A DNA stretch of 39,970 nt from Sneathiella sp. (lineage in GTDB: Bacteria; Pseudomonadota; Alphaproteobacteria; Sneathiellales; Sneathiellaceae): NCBI RefSeq assembly GCF_002694385.1, contig NZ_NZMB01000012.1, forward strand, positions 516,819 through 556,788, written 5' to 3'. Below are positions 25,530 through 34,928 of the stretch, piece by piece. Position 1 is the stretch's first letter, and every line of letters starts with the position of its first letter. The notes beneath the pieces were generated by a model. It saw only the letters and a list, made by a program, of their open reading frames with translations, was not told where the DNA came from and ran no database searches. The position numbers and the translations under genes were made by a program.

Positions 25530-26810
25530 ATGTCCAACCCAGAGACTGAATTTCCGCTTGTTGTCGTGGTGCTGAAAGGCTATCCGCGCCTGTCGGAAAC
25601 TTTCATTGCGCAGGAGCTGCGGGCGCTGGAAAAATCGGGTCTCCGATTGCAGCTTGTCTCACTGCGTCATCCGACCGATAAATCCACACATCCGATCCAT
25701 CAGGAGATAGTTTCCACTGTCAACTATCTGCCGGAATATCTTTATCAGGAACCGCGGCGGGTTTTCAGCTCATGGCGGAAGGCGCGGCGGCTTCCCGGAT
25801 ATCGGGCGGCACGGGCCGTCTGGCTTAAGGATCTGCGGCGGGATTTGACTCCCAATCGCATTCGCCGTTTCGGGCAGGCGCTGGTCCTGGCGGCCGAGAT
25901 GCCGACAGAAACGGCAATGATCTATGTCCATTTTCTGCATACGCCCGCCTCTGTCGGACGGTATGCGGCGATGATGACGGATCAGAAATGGGCCTGCTCC
26001 GCCCATGCCAAGGACATCTGGACAACGCCGGAATGGGAACTTCGCGAAAAGCTGGAGGATCTTGATTGGCTGGTGACCTGCACGTCTGTCAATGCGGCGT
26101 ATCTGTCCGGTCTGGCCGCCGACCCTAAGAAAGTCTCGCTGATGTATCATGGGCTTGATCTCGCCCGGTTTCCGGATTTTGCCGCGCGGCGGCATGTCCG
26201 GGACGGATCGCAAGCCGAGGCGCCGGTGGAAATCCTCTCTGTCGGTCGGGCGGTCGCGAAGAAAGGCTATGATGATCTGCTGAACGCGCTGGCGGCTCTG
26301 CCGGGAGATATTCACTGGCACTTTACCCATATCGGCGGCGGTCCGCTTCTGAAGGACTTGAAAGAACAGGCGGCAGATCTTGGGTTAGCAGACAGGATCG
26401 ACTGGCGTGGCGCCCTGGCGCAAAGCGAGGTGCTGGACGCGTTGAAATCGGCGGATATCTTTGTGCTGGCGAGCCGCATTGCGGAGGATGGCGATCGTGA
26501 CGGATTGCCCAATGTTTTGATGGAGGCGCAAAGCCAGAAGCTCGCGACCGTCGCCACTGATGTTTCCGCCATACCGGAGCTGATTATGGATGGGGAGACG
26601 GGCCTGCTGGTCGAGCCGCAGAATCCGGACGCAATGGCGGCGGCTCTTGAAAGGCTGATCCGGAACCCGGACTTGCGCACAAAGCTCTCCAATGCGGGAA
26701 ATGCACGGCTGCGTGATCTCTTCGATGTTCAAAAATGGGTCGGGAAACTGGCGGAAGGGCTGGGCGCCCCTCATACTTCCGAATTGCGGGACGGAACCGG
26801 CGGATCATGA
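25530..26810 (+). CDS. GT4-family glycosyltransferase
   Basis: 426 aa, cytoplasmic, GT-B fold. The N-terminal half opens with VVLKGYPRLSETFIAQEL, typical of colanic-acid type GT4 enzymes. The C-terminal half has VGRAVAKKGYDDLL, the nucleotide-sugar site, and the E-x7-E region ending DGLPNVLMEAQS (Glu332). It should transfer a sugar from a nucleotide donor with retention. The start has GGAG 8 bases upstream and opens the plus-strand cassette, separated by 196 bp from the divergent ABC-like gene; that gap must hold both promoters, but I could not pick a convincing one. Its stop overlaps the next start (ATGA). Confidence 0.92.
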   Translation: MSNPETEFPLVVVVLKGYPRLSETFIAQELRALEKSGLRLQLVSLRHPTDKSTHPIHQEIVSTVNYLPEYLYQEPRRVFSSWRKARRLPGYRAARAVWLKDLRRDLTPNRIRRFGQALVLAAEMPTETAMIYVHFLHTPASVGRYAAMMTDQKWACSAHAKDIWTTPEWELREKLEDLDWLVTCTSVNAAYLSGLAADPKKVSLMYHGLDLARFPDFAARRHVRDGSQAEAPVEILSVGRAVAKKGYDDLLNALAALPGDIHWHFTHIGGGPLLKDLKEQAADLGLADRIDWRGALAQSEVLDALKSADIFVLASRIAEDGDRDGLPNVLMEAQSQKLATVATDVSAIPELIMDGETGLLVEPQNPDAMAAALERLIRNPDLRTKLSNAGNARLRDLFDVQKWVGKLAEGLGAPHTSELRDGTGGS

Positions 26811-27934
26811 AGCTGGCTTTCTATGCGCCGATGAAATCGCCGGACCATCCGGTTCCCTCCGGGGATCGGCGTATGGGGCGGCTCTTATGGGCGGCATTGG
26901 AACGGGCGGGGTTTGAGGTCGAGCTTGCCTCGAAATTGCGGAGTTTTGATAAAGCTGGCGATGCCGCCTTTCAGGCTGCGATGCAGGAAGAAGGGCGGCG
27001 GGAGGCGGTGCGGCTGATCGCGAAATGGCGCGCCCGTCCCGCCGAGGCACCCAGGGGCTGGTTTACCTATCACCTGTATCACAAGGCGCCGGACTGGATT
27101 GGCCCCCTTGTGTGTGAGGCTTTGCAGATCCCCTATATGGTGGCGGAGGCAAGTCACGCGCCAAAGCGCGCCGCAGGGCCTTGGGAAAGTGGATATGCCG
27201 CGGCGGAAAGGGCCATACGCTCCGCCCGGGCGGTGTTTCATATGACACGGCTGGATGGAGAATGCCTGAAGCCGATCATCCCGCCGGGGCATGAGCTTAT
27301 CCTGCTGCCCCCCTTTATTGATATGGAAATGTTTCGCAAGAATGCCGCGCCGGTTGATGTTGCGGCGGAGATAGCCCGCGCTGGAGGCAGGAGCGATGTA
27401 CAAAATCTGCTATGCGTCGCCATGATGCGCGATGGGGATAAGATGGAAAGCTATCGTCAGCTTGGGCAGGGCCTTGCCTTGCTGGCGCGCGATGACTGGC
27501 AGCTTCTTGTCATCGGCGAAGGGGAGATGCGCGCCACCGTGGAGAAGGCGCTGTCTCCAATCGGTGATCGGGCGGTCTATCTTGGCGCCATGGCGCCAGA
27601 GGCGTTGCCCGCATGGTATGAGTTCGCCGATCTTTATGTCTGGCCCGCGCATGGGGAGGCTTACGGCATGGCGTTTCTGGAAGCGCAAGGATATGGCCTG
27701 CCGGTGGTGGCGGGGGATCTGCGCGGCGTTCCCGATGTGGTGTTGCGGGGGGTGACGGGTATCCTGACATCGCCGGGGGACAACGCGGCCTTTGCGACAG
27801 CCATTGATGACCTGCTGTCTGATCCGGCACGGCGTCAAAGCATGGGGGAGCGGGCCCGCGCCTTCGTGGCGGAGGAACGCAGCATCGCGCATGCCGCCAG
27901 CCTCCTGAAATCGCATATTGAAAGGATCCTCTGA
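26807..27934 (+). CDS. GT4-like glycosyltransferase (second)
   Basis: 375 aa from ATG 26807, which overlaps the stop of the first glycosyltransferase by 4 nt; the frame is open further upstream but that would lie inside the first gene. GT-B features: MKSPDHPVPSGDRRMGRLL at the N-terminus (binding loop after the first strand), FHMTRLDGE in the middle, and GEAYGMAFLEAQGYGLPVV as the C-terminal E-x7-E donor site, followed by GVTGILTSPGD. The family to which it belongs is GT4-like, with weak similarity to the first enzyme. Sugar and acceptor cannot be read. Confidence 0.88.
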   Translation: MKLAFYAPMKSPDHPVPSGDRRMGRLLWAALERAGFEVELASKLRSFDKAGDAAFQAAMQEEGRREAVRLIAKWRARPAEAPRGWFTYHLYHKAPDWIGPLVCEALQIPYMVAEASHAPKRAAGPWESGYAAAERAIRSARAVFHMTRLDGECLKPIIPPGHELILLPPFIDMEMFRKNAAPVDVAAEIARAGGRSDVQNLLCVAMMRDGDKMESYRQLGQGLALLARDDWQLLVIGEGEMRATVEKALSPIGDRAVYLGAMAPEALPAWYEFADLYVWPAHGEAYGMAFLEAQGYGLPVVAGDLRGVPDVVLRGVTGILTSPGDNAAFATAIDDLLSDPARRQSMGERARAFVAEERSIAHAASLLKSHIERIL

Positions 27935-28515
27935 TGGTGAAACTGCTGGTCATCCGGCATGGCAAGACAGGGTGGAATCTGGAAAGACGGATACAGGGGC
28001 GGACGGATATTGCGCTGTCCGACATCGGGCGGGCGGAGCTTGAAAATAGCCGTGTACCCGATGAATTCGCCGATTTCGACTGGGTCAGCAGCCCGCTCAC
28101 CCGCACGCGGCAGACAGCCGAATTGCTGGGCGGGCGCAATGTCAGGCTGGAACCGGCCATCATCGAGATGCATTGGGGCGACTGGGAGGGCGAGACAATT
28201 CCCGACCTTCGGCAAAAGTATGGAGAGGAATTCAGATATAATGAATCCCTTGGCCTTAATATGACGCCGCCGGGCGGGGAAAGCCCGGCCGATGTGGTGG
28301 CGCGGCTGCAACCCTTCCTCAAAAGCCTGCGCCGCGATACCATTGCGATCACCCACAAGGGTGTGATCCGGGCGCTGCAATCAATGGCTTATGAATGGGA
28401 TATGACGGACCGGGCGCCGGTCCGGTTCGACTGGGCGACGGGTCATCTGTTCGACGTAACAGAGGAGGGCGCCGTTCGCCCGCTTCGGATCAATATCGCA
28501 ATGAAAGAGGTATGA
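27934..28515 (+). CDS. Histidine phosphatase family protein
   Basis: 193 aa of the phosphoglycerate-mutase-like branch-1 phosphatases. RHGKT at 8-12 gives the phosphorylated His9; Arg57 in SSPLTRTRQTAE, Glu78 in the IEMHWGDWEG segment and His141 in AITHKG complete the active site. All catalytic residues are present. Its start overlaps the previous stop (TGATG) and its stop overlaps the next start (ATGA). In this cassette it may remove phosphate from a sugar or lipid intermediate; an alpha-ribazole phosphatase role is unlikely, because no cobalamin genes are here. Confidence 0.9.
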   Translation: MVKLLVIRHGKTGWNLERRIQGRTDIALSDIGRAELENSRVPDEFADFDWVSSPLTRTRQTAELLGGRNVRLEPAIIEMHWGDWEGETIPDLRQKYGEEFRYNESLGLNMTPPGGESPADVVARLQPFLKSLRRDTIAITHKGVIRALQSMAYEWDMTDRAPVRFDWATGHLFDVTEEGAVRPLRINIAMKEV

Positions 28516-29678
28516 TGGAACAGCAGGAACCGGTGAAAATCCTCTTTTATGTGCAGCATCTGCTCGGCATCGGGCATCTGAAGCGCACGGCGACCCTGGC
28601 GCGCAACATGATGCGGGCCGGATTTGATGTGACGGTTGTCTCCGGCGGTCATGAAATTGATGTGGATTTGGGCGGCGCGCGGTTGATCCAGCTTCCGGCG
28701 ACGCGGGCGACCGATCTCTATTTCAAGGTACTGGTGGATGAGGAGGGACAGCAGATTGACGATGAGTGGCGGCAGCGCCGGGCCGACAGGCTGTTGGAAA
28801 TCTATCAGCAGATCCGGCCGGATATACTGATTACCGAGCTGTTTCCTTTCGGCCGCCGCCAGATGCGGTTCGAGCTTCTGCCGCTGCTGGGCGCAGCGCG
28901 CTCCGATACGCCCCGCCCGCTGGTCATTTCATCGGTGCGCGATATCCTGGTGGCGCAGAGCAAGCCGGGCCGCAATGAGGAAATGCTGGACCTGGTGGAA
29001 CGCTATTTCGATTATGTCATGGTGCATGGTGATCCGGCGCTGATTTCGCTTGATAAAACCTTCCCCCATACGGCGCGCATTCGTGAAAAGATCTTTTATA
29101 CGGGCTATGTCGTCGATCATACGGGCGTCAAGGGCGGGGCGGAGGCACCCGGCGCGGGTGAGGTTATTGTTTCCAGTGGCGGCGGCGCGGTCGGCACCAA
29201 TCTTCTTAAAACGGCCATCGAGGCGCGAGCGTTGTCATCGGCGAAGGCGCTGACATGGCGGATGATGGTGGGGGTTACGGTTGAGGCGGAAATATTCGAT
29301 GAGCTTACCGCCCTCGCGGCCGAAGGGGTCATCATTGAACGCGCCCGGCCCGATTTCACGACCTTGTTGATGAACTGCGCCCTGTCCATCAGCCAGGGCG
29401 GTTATAACACGGTGATGGAGGTGCTTTACGCCAAATGCCGGGCGGTGATTGTGCCCTATGCGGGCGGGCTGGAGACGGAACAGACATTGCGCGCCCGGCT
29501 GTTGGCCGAAAAAGGCGTGCTCAAAATCGCCGATGAAGAGGGGCTGACATCGGAAATTCTGGCATCGAAAGTGGATGAGGCCTTGCTGGGCCCACCGGCG
29601 GAGGCCGCGATTGACGTAAATGGCGCAAGGGCGAGCGTTGAACTCCTGAAGGACTGGGCGGGCAAGCGGCATGGATGA
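28512..29678 (+). CDS. MurG/GT28-like glycosyltransferase
   Basis: 388 aa from ATG 28512 (overlapping the phosphatase stop). N-terminal FYVQHLLGIGHLKRTATLA is the acceptor-side loop typical of GT-B enzymes of the MurG/UGT type, and the C-terminal half has VSSGGGAVG followed by ISQGGYNTVMEVLYAKCRAV (Ser294-Gly297), matching the GT28 C-terminal donor site. It also resembles proteins annotated only as glycosyl transferase in alphaproteobacteria. It is cytosolic or peripheral. The last 8 nt overlap the deacetylase-like gene. Confidence 0.88.
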   Translation: MMEQQEPVKILFYVQHLLGIGHLKRTATLARNMMRAGFDVTVVSGGHEIDVDLGGARLIQLPATRATDLYFKVLVDEEGQQIDDEWRQRRADRLLEIYQQIRPDILITELFPFGRRQMRFELLPLLGAARSDTPRPLVISSVRDILVAQSKPGRNEEMLDLVERYFDYVMVHGDPALISLDKTFPHTARIREKIFYTGYVVDHTGVKGGAEAPGAGEVIVSSGGGAVGTNLLKTAIEARALSSAKALTWRMMVGVTVEAEIFDELTALAAEGVIIERARPDFTTLLMNCALSISQGGYNTVMEVLYAKCRAVIVPYAGGLETEQTLRARLLAEKGVLKIADEEGLTSEILASKVDEALLGPPAEAAIDVNGARASVELLKDWAGKRHG

Positions 29679-30480
29679 ATGGGGCCAACTGACGGCGGAG
29701 CTGGACCGCTGGCATCAGGCCGGGAAGATCGCGACTTTCTGGTGGCGGGATGACGATCTGTCAGAAGAAACGCTCGCCTTTCGGCGGTTGCTGGATTTGC
29801 GGGCGCATTTTGATATTCCGCTGGCCTCGGCGGTTATCCCATCGCGCCTCGATCCGGATCTGGCGGGGGCCGTTGATCCCTATTGCACGATTTTGCAGCA
29901 TGGCTATGTGCATCAGAATTTTGCGCCGGAAGGGGCGAAGAAGTCCGAATTTCCGGAAAATCGTGCGGCAGGCGAGATTGCGGATGAGCTGCGGGCGGGA
30001 AAAGAGCTGCTTGGCCGGGTGTTCACTGATCAGTTCGTCCCCATCATGGTGCCTCCCTGGAACCGCATTGCAGACAACCATATTGGTGCCTTGCCCTCCC
30101 TCGGCTTTATCGGGCTGTCCCGATACAAGGCCCGGAAAGAGGCGCTGGCCGCCCCCCTGCTGGCCGAGCTTAACACCCATGTTGATCTGATCGACTGGCG
30201 CGGCAATAGATCGGCCGTCAGGGACGAAATGCTTGTTGACCTTATCTGTGGTCATCTCTCGGCCCGCCGCGAAGGGGTCGCTGATCCGCTGGAACCGACG
30301 GGTTTGCTCAGCCATCATCTGGTTCATGATGAAGAGATATGGGCGGCACTTTACAGGCTGCTTTCCGTCCTCTGCGGACATGCGGCCGTGCGCTTTGTGA
30401 GTGTTCAGGGGGCGCTTGCCCTGATTGACGGCCTGCCGGAACATCTGTCCGGCCCCGGCGACAACGGCGATATCGCATGA
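29671..30480 (+). CDS. Polysaccharide deacetylase-like protein
   Basis: 269 aa without signal peptide or TM, so apparently cytosolic. It shows the NodB-type plan: WWRDDD (Asp27-Asp29) at the first motif, H-x3-H in QHGYVHQ (His77, His81) as metal ligands, and the VPPWNR motif (128-132) at the third. Missing signal and short length suggest action on an intracellular precursor, such as a nucleotide- or lipid-linked sugar, rather than on secreted polymer. It overlaps the genes on both sides (8 nt and 4 nt), so it is part of the same translational chain. The metal site looks intact; the substrate is unknown. Confidence 0.82.
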   Translation: MDEWGQLTAELDRWHQAGKIATFWWRDDDLSEETLAFRRLLDLRAHFDIPLASAVIPSRLDPDLAGAVDPYCTILQHGYVHQNFAPEGAKKSEFPENRAAGEIADELRAGKELLGRVFTDQFVPIMVPPWNRIADNHIGALPSLGFIGLSRYKARKEALAAPLLAELNTHVDLIDWRGNRSAVRDEMLVDLICGHLSARREGVADPLEPTGLLSHHLVHDEEIWAALYRLLSVLCGHAAVRFVSVQGALALIDGLPEHLSGPGDNGDIA

Positions 30481-30998
30481 CCGCAGTTTTCAGATATCCC
30501 CCTATGAGCCTGTTCGGAAGCTATGCGCGCGCCGTTTTTGGCATCCTTCTCACGGCCGTTCCGCTCTTGTTGTTAAACCCGATATCTGTCATTCTTTATC
30601 TGCTGGTTTTTCTGCTGATTTTGTTCATCGGCTACGGCATTCGGACAGTTATTCGGCAATTTACCCGCTTTAATGTGACGGATGACGGAATTTACATGGT
30701 CGGGCCGATCAACCGGCATATCAAATGGGAGGAGCTTGACGGATATTCCCTCAAGTATTTTTCCACACGGCGGGATCGTGAGGCGGGCTGGATGCAGCTC
30801 AAACTGAAAGGCGGGGACGTGAGGTTGAGTATTGATTCAACAATTCATGAATTCCACAGACTGCTGCGTCTGACCTATGGCATGGCGGAGCGGAATGGCG
30901 TGAGCATCGATCCGACGACCCATGCCAACTTGTTGACCCTCCGCATTCTGCCGTTATCTGCCGACGCAGCGACCCCCGGCAAGGGATCTGGCCCATGA
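30477..30998 (+). CDS. Small two-helix membrane protein, PH-like soluble part (unknown function)
   Basis: 173 aa. Two close hydrophobic segments (about 20-35 and 37-56) are followed by a soluble beta-rich part: TRFNVTDDGIYMVGP, then HIKWEELDGYSLKYFSTR and MQLKLKGGDVRLSID, as in bacterial PH-like domains. Its start overlaps the deacetylase stop (ATGA), and its stop overlaps the start of the ABC ATPase gene (ATGA), making it the link between glycan genes and the peptide importer. I do not recognise a named family. Confidence 0.75.
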   Translation: MTAVFRYPPMSLFGSYARAVFGILLTAVPLLLLNPISVILYLLVFLLILFIGYGIRTVIRQFTRFNVTDDGIYMVGPINRHIKWEELDGYSLKYFSTRRDREAGWMQLKLKGGDVRLSIDSTIHEFHRLLRLTYGMAERNGVSIDPTTHANLLTLRILPLSADAATPGKGSGP

Positions 30999-32887
30999 CC
31001 AATGTGCTGCTGGTCAGGGATCTCCGGGTCGAGTTCCGCGTTGCCGAAGGCACGGTTAAGGCCGTGGACGGGGTCAGCTTTCGCGTTCCCGATGGCAAGA
31101 CAGTGGCGCTGGTGGGGGAATCCGGCTCCGGCAAGTCGGTCATCAGTCAGGCGATTATGTCGATCCTTCCGAAAGCGGCCCATATCACCGGGGGCGAAAT
31201 TTTGTTTTTCGAGCCCGACAAGCCCGGTGTCTTTTATGATATTGCGAAGCTGAAACCAGGCAGCCGGGAAATGCGAAATATCCGGGGCGGCCGTATCTCC
31301 ATTATCTTTCAGGAGCCCATGACGTCTCTCTCGCCGTTGCATACCATCGGCGATCAAATATCGGAAGCGTTGCATCTGCACCACAAGAAAAGTCGTGAAG
31401 AAGGCGTCCGCCTGACGGTTGACATGCTCCGGCTTGTCGGTTTTCCGGATCCCGACGCGGCGTTTCATACCTATCCTTTCGAGTTGTCGGGCGGATTGCG
31501 TCAGAGGGCGATGATCGCCATGGCGATGATCTGCAAGCCGGCGCTGCTGATTGCCGATGAGCCGACCACCGCGCTTGATGTGACCATACAGGCGCAAATC
31601 CTTGATCTCATGCAAAGCCTGCAAAAGCAGCTCGGCATGGCGATCCTGCTGATCACCCATGATCTCGGCGTTGTCGCCAGCATGACCGATGAAATCATTG
31701 TCATGTATCATGGCAAGGTGATGGAGCAGGGCACGCTCGAAGATATTTTCCGCAATCCGCAGCACCCCTATCTCAAGGCGCTGATGCACGCCATCCCGCG
31801 TTTTAATATGGCGCCGGGGGAACGATTGACGCCGATCCGTGAAATCCGCCGCGAAGCGGACAGCAAGTTTCTGGAGCAGGCCGATCCGCGCCCCATGTCG
31901 GGCGGCGCCGAGAAGCCCATACTGGATGTCAAGCATCTGACAAAGAGATTTACGACGCGCAAAACCTCTCTGTTCGGGACGAAACCGGCGGGCGAAGTGC
32001 TGGCGGTGGATAATGTCAGCTTCTTTATCCAACCCGGAGAATGCCTTGGTCTTGTCGGGGAAAGCGGTTGCGGCAAGACGACGCTTTCCAAGTTGATCCT
32101 GCGGGCCTTGAGCGCGACAAGCGGGGGAGTGACCTATAATGATCGCGGACAGGATATTGATGTTCTGGCGCTAAAAGGGCAGGCGCTGTTCGATTATCGC
32201 AAGAAGGTGCAGTTTATCTTTCAGGATCCCTTTTCATCTCTCAACCCGCGCATGACCGTTTTCGATATCATTTCCGAGCCGCTGGTCATTCACAATGTGG
32301 GAACCACGGCGGAGCGGGAGGAAACGGTTCGCGAGCTGATGACGCTGGTCGGGCTGGATATCCGGCACCTGCGACGATATCCGCATTCTTTCTCCGGTGG
32401 ACAGCGGCAAAGGATCGGCATTGCCCGGGCGCTGGCGCTGAAACCCGACCTGCTGATCTGTGATGAGCCGGTTTCCGCCCTTGATGTGTCCATTCAGGCG
32501 CAAATCCTCAATCTGTTGAAGGATCTACAGGCGGAGCTGGGCCTCACCTATCTGTTTATTTCCCATAATCTGGCGGTGGTGGATTATATTGCTGACCGCA
32601 TTGCCGTCATGTGCAAGGGGCGTCTTGTGGAGACGGCGCCGAAAGAGCTTCTGTTCAATAACCCCATTCACCCCTATACCAAGCGGCTGCTGGCCGCCGT
32701 GCCGGAACCGGACCCCGATAATCGGCTGGATTTTGCCAATCTGGTTGAGGAGAAAGCGTCCAACCCCGAGCTTTGGCCCGCCCCATTCACGGTGGATTCC
32801 CGGCGCAGTCCGGTCATGATGGATGTTGGCGGCGGACATTATGTCCGTGTTCATGAAGAGACGGATATGAAGGAGTTTCAGCAGTGA
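30995..32887 (+). CDS. Oligopeptide-type ABC importer, fused double ATP-binding protein
   Basis: 630 aa, two complete ATPase domains of the Dpp/Opp type joined in one chain, like YejF and GsiA. Domain 1: GESGSGKS (Lys47), LSGGLRQR as signature, [12 protein letters not shown] as Walker B and ITHDLG. Domain 2: GESGCGKT (Lys361), [20 protein letters not shown] and ISHNLA. Both have the [15 protein letters not shown] extension of peptide importers. All catalytic residues are intact. Sits at the cytoplasmic face with the two permeases encoded downstream. The start overlaps the preceding gene and the stop overlaps the binding-protein gene, so translation is coupled along the chain. Confidence 0.95.
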   Translation: MTNVLLVRDLRVEFRVAEGTVKAVDGVSFRVPDGKTVALVGESGSGKSVISQAIMSILPKAAHITGGEILFFEPDKPGVFYDIAKLKPGSREMRNIRGGRISIIFQEPMTSLSPLHTIGDQISEALHLHHKKSREEGVRLTVDMLRLVGFPDPDAAFHTYPFELSGGLRQRAMIAMAMICKPALLIADEPTTALDVTIQAQILDLMQSLQKQLGMAILLITHDLGVVASMTDEIIVMYHGKVMEQGTLEDIFRNPQHPYLKALMHAIPRFNMAPGERLTPIREIRREADSKFLEQADPRPMSGGAEKPILDVKHLTKRFTTRKTSLFGTKPAGEVLAVDNVSFFIQPGECLGLVGESGCGKTTLSKLILRALSATSGGVTYNDRGQDIDVLALKGQALFDYRKKVQFIFQDPFSSLNPRMTVFDIISEPLVIHNVGTTAEREETVRELMTLVGLDIRHLRRYPHSFSGGQRQRIGIARALALKPDLLICDEPVSALDVSIQAQILNLLKDLQAELGLTYLFISHNLAVVDYIADRIAVMCKGRLVETAPKELLFNNPIHPYTKRLLAAVPEPDPDNRLDFANLVEEKASNPELWPAPFTVDSRRSPVMMDVGGGHYVRVHEETDMKEFQQ

Positions 32888-34776
32888 TGAAACAGCGCAT
32901 ATTCTGGTCGGGCCTTTTGCCGCTTGTCCTCATGCTGCTGCTAATCCCGGCGGCGCGGGCGGAAATTCCCTATTTTGAAGATGCGGTTGCCGCAGGCACA
33001 CTGCCGCCCATGAAAGAAAGATTGCCGGAAAATCCCCTGGTTTCCAAACTGGCGGAGGGGCAGAGCATCGGCCACTACGGCGGTGACTTGCGGTCGTTGA
33101 TCGGCAATCCGTCGGATGTGAAGCTGATGTTTGTCAATGGCTATGCGCGATTGGTGGGATATAACGCCAGTCTGGAAATCGTTCCGGATATCCTGCAATC
33201 CGTGGAGGTTGAAGAGGGCCGGGTTTTCACCATGAAGCTGCGTGAAGGCCATAAATGGTCTGATGGGAAGCCCTTCACGTCAGAGGACTTCCGTTACTGG
33301 TGGGAAGACATTGCAAATAATCCGAAATTATCGCCAGCCGGGCCGCCGGCCGCCCTGCTGGTTCATGATGAACTGCCGAAAGTTGAATTTCCCGATCCGC
33401 TTACTGTGATTTATTCATGGTCGGTGCCGAACCCCAACTTCCTTCCCGCCCTCGCCGGGGCGGCGCCGCTGCTGATCTATCGGCCTGCGCATTATCTGAA
33501 AGCGCACCATGAAGATCATATGGATATGTCAAAAATGACTCCAAAGCAGAAAATCATGATGAAATCATGGGCGGCCAATCACAACCGGCTTGATAATCTG
33601 TATCAGTTTAACAACCCCGATTTGCCCACATTGCAGCCCTGGCAAAATGTAACCGCGTCCCCTGCGACCCGGTTTTTAGGGGAGCGGAACGCCTATTTTC
33701 ACCGGGTTGATCCGGAAGGTAACCAGCTTCCCTATATCGACCGGATCATCTATACGGTGTCGGAAGGCAAGCTGATCCCGGCAAAGACGGCATCGGGTGA
33801 TGTGGATTTACAGGCGCGCGGCCTCCGCTTGCAGGATGCGACGTTTCTCAAAGAGAATGAGGAGCGATCCGGATACAAGGTTTATCTCTGGGAAACGGCG
33901 CGCGGATCGCATTTCACCCTGTATCCCAATCTGAATGCCGAAGACCCGGAATGGCGCAAGCTGTTGCGGGATGTGCGGTTCCGTCGCGCTCTGTCGCTTG
34001 GCATCAACCGGGAAGAAATCAACGATATCCTGTTCTTCGGCCTGGCGGTGGAAGGCAACAATGCTGTGCAGAAGCAAAGCCCTTTCTATACGGAAGAGCT
34101 GGGGACGAAATGGGCGAGTTATGATATTGACCGGGCCAACGCGCTTCTCGACGAAATCGGCCTTGTTGAGCGAAACAAGGACGGCATACGCCTGATGCCC
34201 GATGGCAGACCGCTGACGGTTATTGTCGAAACGGCGGGTGAGGAGACGGAGCAATCCGATATTCTGGAACTGATCCGGGATAGCTGGGCGAAAATCGGGG
34301 TCGAGCTTTTCACCAAGCCGTCGCAGCGCGAGGTTTTCCGCAATCGCATCTTCTCCGGCGAGACGATAATGTCTGTATGGGGCGGCTTCGAAGATGGTAT
34401 TCCCAATGCGCAGTCGAGCCCGGCGAGCCGCGCCCCGACCAGCCAGATCAGCTATCAATGGCCTAAATGGGGCCAGTATTATGAAACCAAAGGGAAATCC
34501 GGTGAGCCGGTTGATATGCCCGTGGCGCAGCATTTGTTCGATCTGTATGAGCGGTGGCACATAACAATGGATGATGATGAGAAGGCCGCGATCTGGCGGG
34601 AAATGTTGAAAATCCATGTAGATCAGCAGTTTACCATTGGAGTTGTGGGCGCCATTCTGCAGCCGGTCGTTGTGTCGGACGATCTTCGCAATGTTCCGGA
34701 AGCGGGCCTTTACAACTGGGATCCCGGCGGGCTTTTCGGCATGTACCGGCCCGATCTTTTCTGGTTCGACAGGTAA
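32887..34776 (+). CDS. ABC transporter substrate-binding protein, family 5 (peptide type)
   Basis: 629 aa from ATG 32887; a GTG one codon earlier is possible. A Sec signal peptide is clear (WSGLLPLVLMLLLIPAARAE, cleavage near residue 25), so it is periplasmic; there is no lipobox Cys. The mature part has GGDLRSLI, then KLREGHKWSDGKPFTSEDFR, the classic segment of family 5 (SBP_bac_5) proteins. At around 630 aa it is larger than DppA/OppA (about 530) and resembles the large type found with YejABEF-like systems. Ligand probably an oligopeptide or another bulky solute; not readable. Followed after 152 bp by the first permease. Confidence 0.93.
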   Translation: MKQRIFWSGLLPLVLMLLLIPAARAEIPYFEDAVAAGTLPPMKERLPENPLVSKLAEGQSIGHYGGDLRSLIGNPSDVKLMFVNGYARLVGYNASLEIVPDILQSVEVEEGRVFTMKLREGHKWSDGKPFTSEDFRYWWEDIANNPKLSPAGPPAALLVHDELPKVEFPDPLTVIYSWSVPNPNFLPALAGAAPLLIYRPAHYLKAHHEDHMDMSKMTPKQKIMMKSWAANHNRLDNLYQFNNPDLPTLQPWQNVTASPATRFLGERNAYFHRVDPEGNQLPYIDRIIYTVSEGKLIPAKTASGDVDLQARGLRLQDATFLKENEERSGYKVYLWETARGSHFTLYPNLNAEDPEWRKLLRDVRFRRALSLGINREEINDILFFGLAVEGNNAVQKQSPFYTEELGTKWASYDIDRANALLDEIGLVERNKDGIRLMPDGRPLTVIVETAGEETEQSDILELIRDSWAKIGVELFTKPSQREVFRNRIFSGETIMSVWGGFEDGIPNAQSSPASRAPTSQISYQWPKWGQYYETKGKSGEPVDMPVAQHLFDLYERWHITMDDDEKAAIWREMLKIHVDQQFTIGVVGAILQPVVVSDDLRNVPEAGLYNWDPGGLFGMYRPDLFWFDR

Positions 34777-34928
34777 GCGCGGGAATGCGCATCCGCGTCC
34801 GTAGAGCCGGACTTTCAAGCGATATTTCGGGCGGGCATGTTGACGGCGCGCCGCTTTTCAGCGAACAATGCGAAAAGAGGAAGGGGTGGGGCCTGAAACG
34901 CGGCCATGCTCTGGCAGGACAGGGGTGA

